Positions 48,175-57,214 of a stretch of DNA of 64,000 nt are shown one piece after another. A model generated the notes under the pieces. The model saw nothing but the letters and a program-made list of their open reading frames with translations, was not told where the DNA came from and made no database searches. The stretch spans positions 186,001 through 250,000 of the forward strand of contig JAYRJL010000007.1 of assembly GCA_041906305.1 (NCBI GenBank). Direction: 5' to 3'. Position numbers and translations under genes: made by a program. Each line of letters begins with the position of its first letter. Position 1 is the first letter of the stretch. Source of the DNA: SHVZ01 sp041906305. GTDB lineage: Bacteria > Pseudomonadota > Alphaproteobacteria > SHVZ01.

Positions 48175-50231
48175 GAAGCCGAGGAGAAGCCGCGACCCTC
48201 GCGGGCGAGGCGGTCGAGCACCGGCGCCGGGTTGAGCGACGCGTCGCCGGTCTTCCGCGCCTGCTCGGCGAGCCAGTCGCGGATGATCTTCAGGCCTACC
48301 TGGTCGGCATGGTGCATCGGGCCGCCGCGCCAGACGGGCCATCCGTAGCCGTAGACCCAGATCACGTCGATGTCGCTCGGCCGCTGGGCGATGCCTTCCT
48401 CGAGGATCTTCGCGCCTTCGTTGATCATCGGGTAGTTGAGCCGCTGGATGATCTCTTCCTGGCTGATCTGGCGACGCTTGATGCCGAGCTTGTCCGAGGC
48501 TTCGACGATGATCTTCTCGACCTCGGGATCGGGGATCGGCTTCCGCTTGTCGGCCTCGTCGTAGCGGTAGTAGCCCTTTCCGTTCTTCTGGCCGTAGCGG
48601 CCGGCATCCGTGATCGCGTCAGCCACCGCCGCCCGTACGCCCCGGGCGCGGCGCGCACGCATGCCGATGTCGAGGCCGGCGAGGTCGGAGACGGCAAGCG
48701 GGCCCATGGCAAAGCCGAACGCGGTCGCTGCCGCATCGATCTCGTGCGGCAAGGCGCCTTCGAGCAGCAGCTGCTCGGTCGCCTTGAGGCGCGCGCCCAG
48801 CATGCGGTTGCCGACGAAGCCGTCGCAGACGCCGACGATCACCGGCACCTTGCCGATCTTGCGGCCGACGGCGATGGCGGTCGCCAGCGTCGCAGGCGAG
48901 GTCGCCTTGCCGCGCACGATCTCCAGCAGCTTCATCACGTTCGCCGGGCTGAAGAAGTGCATGCCGAGCACGTCGCCCGGACGTTTCGTCATCGCCGCGA
49001 TCGCGTTCACGTCGAGATAAGAGGTGTTGGTGGCAAGCACGGCGCCAGGCTTGGCGATGCGGTCGAGCTTGCCGAAGATCTCCTTCTTGATCTCCATCTC
49101 CTCGAACACCGCCTCGATCACGATGTCGGCGCCGCTCGCCTTCTCGATGTCGAGCGTCGGCGTGATCAGGCCCATGCGACGGTCGATCTCGGCCTGCGGC
49201 GTGCGCCCGCTGCGCTTGTAGTTGGCGAGGATCGTGTCCAGGCCTCGCTTGAGCGCCGCATCGGTGGTCTCGATCAGCGTCACCGGAATGCCGGCATTGG
49301 CGAAGGACATCGTGATGCCGCCGCCCATGGTGCCGGCGCCGATCACGGCGGCCGAGGCGACCGGCTTGGCCTGGGTGTCGGCCGGCATGTCGGCGACCTT
49401 GGCGGCGTTGCGCTCGGCGAAAAAGACGTGGCGTTGCGCTTTGGATTCGTCGCTGGCGACGAGCTTCCGGAACAGCTCGGTCTCGTAGGCGATACCCTTG
49501 TCGAACGGCATCTCGATCGCGGCCTTGACCGCGTCGACGCAGGCTTGCGTCGCGGGCAGTACGCGGCCCCTGCCGGTCAGCGACGATGCCGCCTTGTCGA
49601 AGGCGTCGCGATCGCCGGGCACGGACATGTCGCGGACGCGCGGCAGGTCGCCTGAATCCGCGAGCGCTTCGGCGGCCTTTGACGCCGCCTCGAGGAGGTC
49701 GCCGGACGCGACCTCCTGAACGAGGCCGGAGGACCTTGCCTCCTCGGCCGGCACCATGTCGCCGGAGGTGATCATCTTGAGCGCCTTCTCGGCACCGATC
49801 AGCCGCGGCACGCGCTGGGTGCCGCCGGCGCCAGGAAGGATGCCGAGCTTGATCTCGGGCAATCCCAGCTTCGCGTCCTTGGCCGCAACCCGCGCGTGGC
49901 AGGCGAGGGCGAGCTCGAGCCCGCCGCCGAGCGTGGTGCCGTGGATCGCCGCCACCACCGGCTTCGGGCTTGCCTCGATCGCGGTGATGAGATCGGCCAG
50001 GCTCGGGGACTGCGGCGGCTTGCCGAACTCGGTGATGTCGGCACCGGCCGAGAAGCAGCGGCCGTTGCCGACCAGAACGACGGCCTTCACGCCGGCATCC
50101 TCTTCGGCCGACTTCAGCGCCGAGGCGATGCCCAGCCTGAGTCCATGGCCGAGCGCATTCACCGGCGGGTTGTCGAGGCGAATGACGGCGACCGCGCCCT
50201 TGCGGTCATTGGATACGAAAGCTTTTGACAC
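48171..50231 (-). CDS. pimF: Bifunctional enoyl-CoA hydratase / 3-hydroxyacyl-CoA dehydrogenase (PimF-like)
   Basis: A 686-residue FadB/FadJ-type multifunctional enzyme. The N-terminal crotonase domain (~10-180) has the oxyanion and catalytic residues in TTLGGGLELALACH (Glu106) and GLPEIKLGILPGAGGTQR (Glu126); the NAD-binding Rossmann domain starts at AAVIGAGTMGGGI (~295-307), with GMHFFSPANVMKLLEIVRG carrying the catalytic His; two C-terminal HAD helical domains follow. The start is GTG 50231, within 10 residues of conserved sequence. It is the first gene of pimF-A-C-D and divergent from the iclR-type gene, with a palindrome at 50263-50281 between them. Confidence 0.92.
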   Translation of the reverse strand: MSKAFVSNDRKGAVAVIRLDNPPVNALGHGLRLGIASALKSAEEDAGVKAVVLVGNGRCFSAGADITEFGKPPQSPSLADLITAIEASPKPVVAAIHGTTLGGGLELALACHARVAAKDAKLGLPEIKLGILPGAGGTQRVPRLIGAEKALKMITSGDMVPAEEARSSGLVQEVASGDLLEAASKAAEALADSGDLPRVRDMSVPGDRDAFDKAASSLTGRGRVLPATQACVDAVKAAIEMPFDKGIAYETELFRKLVASDESKAQRHVFFAERNAAKVADMPADTQAKPVASAAVIGAGTMGGGITMSFANAGIPVTLIETTDAALKRGLDTILANYKRSGRTPQAEIDRRMGLITPTLDIEKASGADIVIEAVFEEMEIKKEIFGKLDRIAKPGAVLATNTSYLDVNAIAAMTKRPGDVLGMHFFSPANVMKLLEIVRGKATSPATLATAIAVGRKIGKVPVIVGVCDGFVGNRMLGARLKATEQLLLEGALPHEIDAAATAFGFAMGPLAVSDLAGLDIGMRARRARGVRAAVADAITDAGRYGQKNGKGYYRYDEADKRKPIPDPEVEKIIVEASDKLGIKRRQISQEEIIQRLNYPMINEGAKILEEGIAQRPSDIDVIWVYGYGWPVWRGGPMHHADQVGLKIIRDWLAEQARKTGDASLNPAPVLDRLAREGRGFSSAS

Positions 50232-50262
50232 GCCCGGCGTCTCCCTGCCCTTAGTTCCGCAT

Positions 50263-50281
50263 TGCGAAATTGCGTTTCGCA
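50263..50281. promoter_or_regulatory. Perfect 7-bp inverted repeat, candidate IclR-type operator
   Basis: TGCGAAATTGCGTTTCGCA: arms TGCGAAA (50263-50269) and TTTCGCA (50275-50281) with a 5-base spacer. It lies between the divergent pimF and IclR-type genes, immediately upstream of the -35 box of the regulator promoter at 50285. This position would allow control of both units by one dimer or tetramer. Confidence 0.6.
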
Positions 50282-50284
50282 GAT

Positions 50285-50313
50285 TTGACGTGGATCGTAG
50301 GGTGGAGTGTACT
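50285..50313 (+). promoter_or_regulatory. Promoter of the IclR-type regulator gene
   Basis: TTGACG (50285-50290), a 17-base spacer, TGTACT (50308-50313). Five of six -35 bases and four of six -10 bases match consensus. The -10 lies inside a second small inverted repeat GGAGT-GT-ACTCC (50304-50315). The ATG of the regulator is at 50358. Confidence 0.5.
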
Positions 50314-50357
50314 CCGCTGTAAATCCCTCCGAACGAGAGGGAGACGACAGGGCAGGA

Positions 50358-51191
50358 ATGACGGTCAGCAGCAGCACTGAATGGCTGGCGCGTGCGCGGG
50401 AAGAGGGGGGGCCTTCGGGCGAGCCCCGACGCGACCGGCAATTCGTCGAAGCCCTGGCGCGCGGGCTCGAAGTGCTGCGTGCCTTCCAGCCGAACCATGC
50501 CCAGCTCGGCAACCAGGAGATCGCACGCGCCACCGGCCTGCCGAAGCCGACGGTCTCGCGACTCACCTACACGCTGACCAAGCTCGGCTACCTCACCTAT
50601 TCGGATCGTCTGGGGAAGTATCAGCTGGGTGCGCCCGCGCTGGCGCTGGGCTACGCGGTGCTCTCGAACATGGGCATCCGCCAGCTTGCCCGCCCGCACA
50701 TGCAGGAGCTCGCCGACTATTCCGGCGCTTCCGTGGCGCTGGGCAGCCGAGACCGGCTCAACCTGATCTACGTCGAGTATTGCCGCAGCAACGCCGCTGT
50801 GACGCTCCGCCTAGACCTCGGCTCGAAGGTGCCGATCGCGACCACGTCGATGGGACGCGCGCTGCTGGCGGCCCTGCCGGAGAGCGAGCGCGTCCACCTG
50901 ATGGACTTCATCGCCAAGCGCGAGCCCGAGCGCTGGGCGCAGATCCGCGCCGGCATCGAACGCGGGCTCGACGACTACGCGACCCGGGGCTTCACCATGT
51001 CGATCGGCGAGTGGAAGTCCGACGTCAACGCGGTCGGGGTGCCGCTGATCCCGTCGGATGGTTCGCCGATCATGGTCTTTAACTGCGGCGCCCCGTCTTT
51101 CCAGCTATCGCGTGAGCGTCTGGAAACCGACATCGGCCCTCGCCTCGTCAACATGGTTCGCGGCGTGGAGGTGCTGCTCGGTCATCGTTAA
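50358..51191 (+). CDS. IclR family transcriptional regulator
   Basis: A 277-residue regulator with an N-terminal winged helix (~32-95; FVEALARGLEVLRAFQP, LGNQEIARATGLPKPTVSRLTYTLTKLGYL) and the IclR effector domain (~110-275; VALGSRDRLNLIYVEYCRS, GSKVPIATTSMGRALLA, RGFTMSIGEWKSDVNAVGVPL). Such proteins respond to aromatic or small organic acids and often act on both sides of a divergent promoter. ATG 50358 has CAGGGCAGGA upstream. It is 40 bases before livG, so it may be co-transcribed with the liv genes. Confidence 0.9.
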   Translation: MTVSSSTEWLARAREEGGPSGEPRRDRQFVEALARGLEVLRAFQPNHAQLGNQEIARATGLPKPTVSRLTYTLTKLGYLTYSDRLGKYQLGAPALALGYAVLSNMGIRQLARPHMQELADYSGASVALGSRDRLNLIYVEYCRSNAAVTLRLDLGSKVPIATTSMGRALLAALPESERVHLMDFIAKREPERWAQIRAGIERGLDDYATRGFTMSIGEWKSDVNAVGVPLIPSDGSPIMVFNCGAPSFQLSRERLETDIGPRLVNMVRGVEVLLGHR

Positions 51192-51231
51192 GCGTACCCA
51201 AGAAGACTTAAAAGGATCGGGAGGACACGTC

Positions 51232-52071
51232 TTGCGTGGAGCATCAGAGGCTGCGACCCGTCTCGCCGAGGCGGCGCGGTCTCCGAACATGTCGTCCGAT
51301 ATCGGCCCGCTGCTGGCGGTCCGCGACGTGGTGGTGCGCTTCGGCGGCATCGTCGCGCTCGACGGCATTTCGTTCGACCTGCCCGCCGGCCGCATTCTCG
51401 GATTGATCGGCCCCAACGGCGCCGGCAAGACGACGCTGTTCAACTGTCTCAGCCGTCTCTACACGCCGGCCTCCGGCGACATCCGCTTCGAAGGTGCTTC
51501 GATCCTCGACCGGCCGCCGCACCGGATCGCCGAGATCGGCATCGGCCGGACCTTCCAGAACCTGGCGCTGTTCCGGGGCATGACCGTGCTCGACAACGTC
51601 CTGGTCGGCGGCCATACGCGCACCAAAAGCGACTTCTTCAGCGACGCGCTCGGATTGCCCGGCGTCCGCCGCCAGGACCGCGACCTCGCGCGGACGGCGG
51701 CGGAGATCATCGACTATCTCGGCCTCTCCGATGTCGCCCAGCGGCCGGTGATGGGCCTGCCGTTCGGCACGCAGAAGCGCGTCGAGCTGGCACGTGCGCT
51801 GGTGATGCGCCCGAAGCTGTTGCTCCTCGACGAGCCCGCTGGCGGCCTCAACCACGAGGAGGTCGCCGATCTCGGCCGAATGATCCGCCAGATCCGCGAC
51901 GACCACGGCATCACCGTCCTTCTGGTCGAGCACCATATGGGCCTGGTCATGTCGGTCTCCGACATCGTCGTGGCGCTCAACTTCGGCCGGAAGATCTGCG
52001 AGGGATCTCCCTCCGCGGTCCAGCAGGACGAGGCGGTGATCGCCGCCTATCTCGGGACGGCGAAGCGATGA
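51232..52071 (+). CDS. livG: Branched-chain-type ABC transporter ATP-binding protein (LivG)
   Basis: A 279-residue ATPase of the hydrophobic amino-acid (HAAT) uptake family. It has Walker A GLIGPNGAGKTT, the Q-loop region IGIGRTFQNLALF, the signature-like LPFGTQKRVELARAL, Walker B LLLLDEPAGGLN and the H-loop VEHHMGLV. The start chosen is TTG 51232 because GGGAGG lies 7 bases upstream; ATG 51289 (260 residues) starts nearer the conserved region but has no ribosome-binding site. It overlaps livF by ATGA. Confidence 0.9.
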   Translation: MRGASEAATRLAEAARSPNMSSDIGPLLAVRDVVVRFGGIVALDGISFDLPAGRILGLIGPNGAGKTTLFNCLSRLYTPASGDIRFEGASILDRPPHRIAEIGIGRTFQNLALFRGMTVLDNVLVGGHTRTKSDFFSDALGLPGVRRQDRDLARTAAEIIDYLGLSDVAQRPVMGLPFGTQKRVELARALVMRPKLLLLDEPAGGLNHEEVADLGRMIRQIRDDHGITVLLVEHHMGLVMSVSDIVVALNFGRKICEGSPSAVQQDEAVIAAYLGTAKR

Positions 52072-52781
52072 GCGCGCACCTCTCGGTCCGCGATCTTCGC
52101 GCCTTCTACGGTCAGACGCAGGCACTGCACGGCCTCGACCTCGATCTCGAACCGGGCGGCATCACCGCGCTTCTCGGCGCCAACGGTGCCGGCAAGACCA
52201 CGGTGCTCCGCGCCATCTGCGGCATGATCCGGAGCGAAGGCGAGATCCGGCTCGACGGCAAGCCGATCGGCGGCTTCGCGGTCGAGGACGTGGTGCACCT
52301 CGGCGTCGCCCATGTGCCGGAAGGGCGGGGCACCTTCGTACGCCTGACGGTTGAGGAGAACCTCGAGCTTGGTGCGATGATCCGCACGCGCCGTGCCGAG
52401 ATCGAGCGCGACGTCGAACGCGTCTACGAGCATTTTCCGCGCCTCAAGGAGCGGCGGCATCAGCAGGCCGGTACCTTGAGCGGCGGCGAGCAGCAGATGC
52501 TGGCCGTCGGCCGCGCACTGATGCTGCGGCCCAAGGTGATGCTGCTCGACGAGCCGTCCTTCGGCCTGGCGCCGCTTGTCGTTGCCGAGGTCTTCGAGAT
52601 CCTGAAGGCGGTCAACAAGTCGGATCGGGTCAGCGTGCTGCTGGTCGAACAGAATGCCTCGCTGGCTTTGGCGCTCGCCGACCGTGCCTACCTGATCGAG
52701 ACCGGTCGCATCGTGATGTCCGGAACCACCGCCGAGATCGGCGCCGACGAGAACATCCGTCGCGCCTATCTGGGATACTGA
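52068..52781 (+). CDS. livF: Branched-chain-type ABC transporter ATP-binding protein (LivF)
   Basis: A 237-residue HAAT-family ATPase with Walker A LLGANGAGKTT, the conserved VPEGRGTFVRLTVEENL, signature LSGGEQQMLAVGRALM, Walker B VMLLDEPSFGLAP and the H-loop VEQNASLAL. It is the second ATPase of the importer, heterodimerising with LivG. The ATG overlaps the livG stop, and livH starts 13 bases after its stop. Confidence 0.93.
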   Translation: MSAHLSVRDLRAFYGQTQALHGLDLDLEPGGITALLGANGAGKTTVLRAICGMIRSEGEIRLDGKPIGGFAVEDVVHLGVAHVPEGRGTFVRLTVEENLELGAMIRTRRAEIERDVERVYEHFPRLKERRHQQAGTLSGGEQQMLAVGRALMLRPKVMLLDEPSFGLAPLVVAEVFEILKAVNKSDRVSVLLVEQNASLALALADRAYLIETGRIVMSGTTAEIGADENIRRAYLGY

Positions 52782-52794
52782 GGGGAAGGGAGGA

Positions 52795-53673
52795 ATGGAG
52801 CTTTTTCTGCACCAGCTCCTTGCGGGGATAGCCACCGGAGGCATCTATGCCTGCATGGCTCTCGCCGTGGTCATGATCTACCAGTCGATCGACCACTTCA
52901 ATTTCGCCCAGGGCGAGATGGCGATGTTCTCCACCTATGTCGCCTGGCAGCTGATGCAGTGGGGCCTGCCCTACTGGGTCGCCTTCCTTGCCACCATCGC
53001 GATCTCCTTCGCCGGCGGCGTGGTCATCGAGCGGGTGCTGTTCAAGCCGATCCGCAACGCGCCGGTCTTGAGCCACATCGTCGTCTTCATCGCGATGTTC
53101 TCGATCCTGAACAGCGTCGCCGGATTCACCTGGGAGTACACCATCAAGAGCTTCCCGAGCCCGTTCCCCTCGGAGCCTCTGTTCGGCAACCGCCTGATCG
53201 GTGCGCACGACCTGGGCATGATCGGGATCACGATAGTTCTGCTGGTGCTGCTCTACGGGCTGTTCCGCCACACCCGCCTGGGTTTGGCGATGCGGGCGGC
53301 GGCGGCCAACCCGGACTCGGCCCGCCTGGTCGGCATCCGTGTCGGCTGGATGGTGGCGCTCGGCTGGGGTCTCGCGGCGTCGATCGGCGCCGTCGCCGGC
53401 ATGATGATCGCGCCCATCGTCTTCCTCGAACCCAACATGATGCTGGGCATCCTGCTTTACGGCCTCGCCGGTGCGGTCGTCGGCGGCCTGACCAGCCCGG
53501 TCGGCGCCGTGCTCGGCGGCTTCGCCGTCGGCATCGTCGAGAATCTGGCGGGAACTTTCGTGCCGGTCGTCGGCAAGGAGCTCAAGCTGACCATCGCCCT
53601 GGTGCTGATCGTCGCCGTCCTCGTGGTCAAGCCGACCGGCCTTTTCGGGCGTGCCACCGTGAGCCGGGTCTAG
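52795..53673 (+). CDS. livH: Branched-chain-type ABC transporter permease (LivH)
   Basis: A 292-residue permease with about eight transmembrane helices. It starts MELFLHQLLAGIATGGIYACMALAV, and has NFAQGEMAMFSTYVA, RHTRLGLAMRAAAANPDSARLVGI (coupling region, ~155-180) and LYGLAGAVVGGLTSPVGAVLGG. GGGAAGGGAGGA precedes the ATG. It is one half of the channel, with livM starting 4 bases after its stop. Confidence 0.93.
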   Translation: MELFLHQLLAGIATGGIYACMALAVVMIYQSIDHFNFAQGEMAMFSTYVAWQLMQWGLPYWVAFLATIAISFAGGVVIERVLFKPIRNAPVLSHIVVFIAMFSILNSVAGFTWEYTIKSFPSPFPSEPLFGNRLIGAHDLGMIGITIVLLVLLYGLFRHTRLGLAMRAAAANPDSARLVGIRVGWMVALGWGLAASIGAVAGMMIAPIVFLEPNMMLGILLYGLAGAVVGGLTSPVGAVLGGFAVGIVENLAGTFVPVVGKELKLTIALVLIVAVLVVKPTGLFGRATVSRV

Positions 53674-53677
53674 CGTC

Positions 53678-54706
53678 ATGACCGTTCGCGACGGCATCGC
53701 CGAAATCGCCCCCGCCGAGACCCGCCGCGTCGGCGGTCTCACCGTGCCGGCCTGGCAGCGCCTGCTCACCGTCCTGATCCTGCTGATCGCCCTCGTGCCG
53801 CCGCTGTTCCTCCGGAACTTCACGGTGTTCCAGCTGACGCTGGTGATGGTCTATGCGATCGCGATCCTCGGCCTCAACCTGCTGACCGGCTTCAACGGCC
53901 AGTTCTCTCTCGGCCACAGCGCCTTCTACGCGATCGGGGCCTACACGACCGCGATCCTGATGGACCGGTTCGGGGTCCCCTATTTCCTCACGCTGCCGGT
54001 CGCGGGAGTCATCTGCCTGGTTGTGGGATTCCTGTTCGGCCTTCCGGCGCTCAGGCTCGAGAACCTCTACCTAGCGCTTGCGACCTTCGCGCTCGCGGTG
54101 GCGACGCCGCAGCTGCTCAAGCTCTCGATCCTCGAGCACTGGACCGGCGGCGTGCAGGGCATCGTCATCAACAAGCCCGATGCGCCGTTCGGCCTGCCGC
54201 TGAGCCAGGACAAGTGGCTCTACTACTTCACGCTCGCGGTGCTCGTCCTGATGTTCGTCGGTGCGACGCGGTTGGTGCAGAGCCGCACCGGCCGCGCGCT
54301 GAAGGCGATCCGCGACAACCCGCTCGCCGCCAAGGCGATGGGCATCGACACGGCGTTCTACAAGTCGATGGCCTTCGGCGTCAGCGCTCTCTATACCGGT
54401 ATCGCCGGCTCGCTCGGCGCCATCGTCGTGCAGTTCGTGGCCCCGGACAGCTTCACCTTCTTTCTCGCCGTCAGCTTCCTGGTCGGCCTGGTGATCGGCG
54501 GCGTCGGCTGGATCCCGGGTGCGGTGATCGGCGGCCTCTTCATCATGTTCATCCCCAATCTCGCCGAGCAGGTCTCGAAGGGCCTGGCCTGGGCGGTCTA
54601 CGGAGTCATCCTGATCCTGGTCATCTACGTGATGCCGACCGGGGCGGCGGGCTTCGTTCGTCTGGTGGCGGGGCGTCTCTCCCGCCTGATGTCGTCGAAC
54701 CGGTAA
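53678..54706 (+). CDS. livM: Branched-chain-type ABC transporter permease (LivM)
   Basis: A 342-residue permease with an N-terminal hydrophilic stretch (~25 residues) and about nine transmembrane helices. Conserved segments are LTGFNGQFSLGHSAFYAIGAY, SRTGRALKAIRDNPLAAKAMGI (coupling loop) and FLVGLVIGGVGWIPGAVIGG. It partners LivH. GTCATG is the start; the binding-protein gene follows after 14 bases with a strong ribosome-binding site. Confidence 0.93.
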   Translation: MTVRDGIAEIAPAETRRVGGLTVPAWQRLLTVLILLIALVPPLFLRNFTVFQLTLVMVYAIAILGLNLLTGFNGQFSLGHSAFYAIGAYTTAILMDRFGVPYFLTLPVAGVICLVVGFLFGLPALRLENLYLALATFALAVATPQLLKLSILEHWTGGVQGIVINKPDAPFGLPLSQDKWLYYFTLAVLVLMFVGATRLVQSRTGRALKAIRDNPLAAKAMGIDTAFYKSMAFGVSALYTGIAGSLGAIVVQFVAPDSFTFFLAVSFLVGLVIGGVGWIPGAVIGGLFIMFIPNLAEQVSKGLAWAVYGVILILVIYVMPTGAAGFVRLVAGRLSRLMSSNR

Positions 54707-54720
54707 CCAAGGAGGAAACC

Positions 54721-55947
54721 ATGACTACAAGGCGAACTCTGCTGGCGGTAGCGGCGGCCATGGCCGGCGTCGCGCTCGCCTCGTCGCCGACGCTGGCGCA
54801 GAAGAAGTACGATCCGGGCGCCAGCGATACCGAGATCAAGGTCGGCCACATCAATCCCTACAGCGGCCCGGCTTCGGCCTACGGGCTGATCGGCAAGACC
54901 ATCGACGCCTATTTCAAGAAGGTGAACGCCGAGGGCGGCATCAACGGCCGCAAGATCACCTTCGTCAGCTACGACGACGGCTACAGTCCGCCGAAGACCG
55001 TCGAGCAGGCGCGCAAGCTGGTCGAGAGCGACGAGGTGCTGCTGGTCTTCCAGCCGCTGGGTACGCCCGGCAACACCGCGATCCAGAAGTACATGAACGG
55101 CAAGAAGGTGCCGCAGCTCTTCGTCGCCACCGGCGCCACCCAGTTCGGCAATCCCAAGGAATTCCCCTGGACCATGGGCTGGCAGCCCAACTACCAGTCG
55201 GAAGGCCGCATCTACGCCAAGTACATCCTGGACAAGCATCCGAACGGCAAGATCGGCGTGCTCTACCAGAACGACGACTACGGCAAGGACTACCTCAAGG
55301 GTCTGAAGGACGGGCTCGGCGCGAAAGCCGCCTCCATGATCGTGTCTGAGCTGCCCTACGAGGTCGCCGATCCGACCGTCGACTCGCAGATCGTGACCTT
55401 GAAGTCGAAGGGCGCCGACATCTTCTTCAACGTGGCGACTCCGAAGTTCGCGGCCCAGGCGATCCGCAAGGCGCACGAGATCGGCTGGAAGCCCGTCCAT
55501 CTCCTGAACAACGTCTCGAACTCGGTCGGCTCGGTGCTGAAGCCGGCGGGCCTCGACGCGGCGAAGGACATCCTGTCGACCGGCTACATCAAGGACTCGA
55601 CCGACCCGACCTGGAAGGACGACGCCGCGATGAAGGAGTGGGCGGCCTTCATGGACAAGTACTTCCCGGACGGCGACAAGACCTCGAGCTTCACCGTCTA
55701 CGGCTATGCCGTGGCGCAGAGCCTGAGCCAGGTGCTGAAGCAGGCGGGCAACGAGCTGACCCGCGAGAACGTCATGAAGCAGGCCGCCAATCTCAAGAAC
55801 GTCGAGATCGGCGTGCTGCTGCCCGGCATCAAGCTCAACAGCGGCCCGAACGACTATTACCCGATCGAGCAGATGCAGATGCAGCGCTTCACCGGCGAAC
55901 GGTGGGAGCTGTTCGGCCCGGTGATGTCGGGCGAGATCGGCAGCTGA
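54721..55947 (+). CDS. livK: ABC transporter substrate-binding protein, LivK/Peripla_BP_6 type
   Basis: A 408-residue periplasmic receptor with a Sec signal (first ~26 residues, cleavage near SPTLAQ). Family features are EIKVGHINPYSGPASAYGLIG, AEGGINGRKITFVSYDDGYSPPKTVEQARKLVE and KIGVLYQNDDYGKDYLKGLK. AAGGAGG precedes ATG 54721. Although named after branched-chain amino-acid receptors, many relatives bind aromatic or aliphatic acids. Its place inside a pim-type cluster suggests a dicarboxylate or fatty/alicyclic acid ligand, by inference. A strong terminator follows. Confidence 0.9.
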   Translation: MTTRRTLLAVAAAMAGVALASSPTLAQKKYDPGASDTEIKVGHINPYSGPASAYGLIGKTIDAYFKKVNAEGGINGRKITFVSYDDGYSPPKTVEQARKLVESDEVLLVFQPLGTPGNTAIQKYMNGKKVPQLFVATGATQFGNPKEFPWTMGWQPNYQSEGRIYAKYILDKHPNGKIGVLYQNDDYGKDYLKGLKDGLGAKAASMIVSELPYEVADPTVDSQIVTLKSKGADIFFNVATPKFAAQAIRKAHEIGWKPVHLLNNVSNSVGSVLKPAGLDAAKDILSTGYIKDSTDPTWKDDAAMKEWAAFMDKYFPDGDKTSSFTVYGYAVAQSLSQVLKQAGNELTRENVMKQAANLKNVEIGVLLPGIKLNSGPNDYYPIEQMQMQRFTGERWELFGPVMSGEIGS

Positions 55948-55962
55948 GCCGAGTTGCCAAGT

Positions 55963-56000
55963 GGCGCGGGGGAGGAAACTCTCCCGCGCCTTTTCTTTCT
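55963..56000 (+). terminator. Rho-independent terminator after livK
   Basis: A 12-bp stem (55963-55974 with 55979-55990, one wobble) with a GAAA tetraloop is followed directly by TTTTCTTTCT (55991-56000). It ends the liv operon 15 bases after the livK stop. The thiolase gene begins 11 bases after it, so that gene needs read-through or a promoter within the hairpin region. Confidence 0.9.
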
Positions 56001-56011
56001 AGGGTGATGCC

Positions 56012-57196
56012 ATGAAGGAAGCCGTCATCGTCTCCGCCGCGCGCACGCCGATCGGCAAGGCCTATCGCGGCGCGTTCAACGACACCCATGGCGCGGCGAT
56101 GGGCGGCCACGTGATCCGCCACGCGGTCCAGCGCGCCGGCATCGATCCCGGCGAAGTCGAGGACGTGATCCTGGGATGCGCGATGCCGGAAGGGGCGACC
56201 GGCGGCAACATCGCGCGTCAGGCGGCCATCGCCGGCGGGCTCAACCCGACCGCCTCCGGCATGACGATCAACCGCTTCTGCTCGTCCGGGCTGCAGGCGA
56301 TCGCGTCCGCGGCCCAGCGTGTCGTCGTCGACGGCGTGCCGGTCACGGTGGCCGGAGGCCTCGAGTCGATCAGCCTCGTGCAGAACGACCACCGCAACAA
56401 GTTCCGGGTGCAGGACGAGTGGATCCTGGCGCACAAGCCGGCGATCTACATGAGCATGCTGGAGACCGCTGAGGTCGTCGCGGCACGCTACAAGATCTCC
56501 CGCGAGGCGCAGGATGCATTTTCGCTGGAGAGCCAGCGGCGCACTGCGGCCGCCCAGCAGGCCGGCCGCTTCGACCAGGAGATTGCGCCGATGGAGTCGG
56601 TGAAGGTGATCACCGACAAGGCGACGGGGAAGATCAGCCGCGAGACGGTCCGATTGCCCCGCGACGAGGGCAACCGTCCGGACACGACCCCCGAGGGGCT
56701 GGCGCAGCTGAAGCCGGTGCTCGGCGACGACAAGACGGTCACCGCCGGCAATGCCTCGCAGCTTTCCGACGGCGCTGCGGCCTGCGTGGTGATGGAAGCG
56801 AAGCTTGCCGAGAAGCGCGGACTGCAGCCGCTCGGAGTCTTCAGGGGGCTCGCCGTCGCCGGCTGTGAGCCGGACGAGATGGGCATCGGCCCGGTGTTCG
56901 CGGTGCCGCGCCTGCTGGAGCGCACCGGCCTCAAGGTCGGCGACATCGACCTCTGGGAGATCAACGAGGCTTTCGCCGTCCAGGTGATGTACTGCCGCGA
57001 CCGCCTCGGCATCGACCCTGAGAAGTTTAACGTCGATGGTGGAGCGATAGCCGTCGGCCATCCCTACGGAATGAGCGGCGCCCGCATGACCCAGCATGCG
57101 CTGATCGAGGGAAAGCGGCGCGGCGCCAAGCGGGTGGTCGTCGGCATGTGCGTCGGCGGCGGCATGGGAGCGGCCGCCCTTTTCGAGATCGCGTGA
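56012..57196 (+). CDS. Acetyl-CoA C-acyltransferase (thiolase), PimB candidate
   Basis: A 394-residue degradative-type thiolase that cleaves 3-ketoacyl-CoA with CoA. The acyl-accepting Cys90 is in TINRFCSSGLQAIA; GGLESIS, the His in AIAVGHPYGMSGARM and the second Cys in GMCVGGGMGAA are present. It supplies the one step missing from the pimF-A-C-D cluster on the other side of the liv genes, so it is probably the PimB equivalent. The gene lies directly after the livK terminator. Confidence 0.9.
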   Translation: MKEAVIVSAARTPIGKAYRGAFNDTHGAAMGGHVIRHAVQRAGIDPGEVEDVILGCAMPEGATGGNIARQAAIAGGLNPTASGMTINRFCSSGLQAIASAAQRVVVDGVPVTVAGGLESISLVQNDHRNKFRVQDEWILAHKPAIYMSMLETAEVVAARYKISREAQDAFSLESQRRTAAAQQAGRFDQEIAPMESVKVITDKATGKISRETVRLPRDEGNRPDTTPEGLAQLKPVLGDDKTVTAGNASQLSDGAAACVVMEAKLAEKRGLQPLGVFRGLAVAGCEPDEMGIGPVFAVPRLLERTGLKVGDIDLWEINEAFAVQVMYCRDRLGIDPEKFNVDGGAIAVGHPYGMSGARMTQHALIEGKRRGAKRVVVGMCVGGGMGAAALFEIA

Positions 57197-57214
57197 GACG
57201 CGAGAGGGTTTGAC

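Noticed and set aside
44827..48348. Open frame of 1173 codons on the + strand opposite pimD, pimC and pimA
   Set aside because: Antisense to three clear genes; composition is a GC-skew artefact without recognisable domains.
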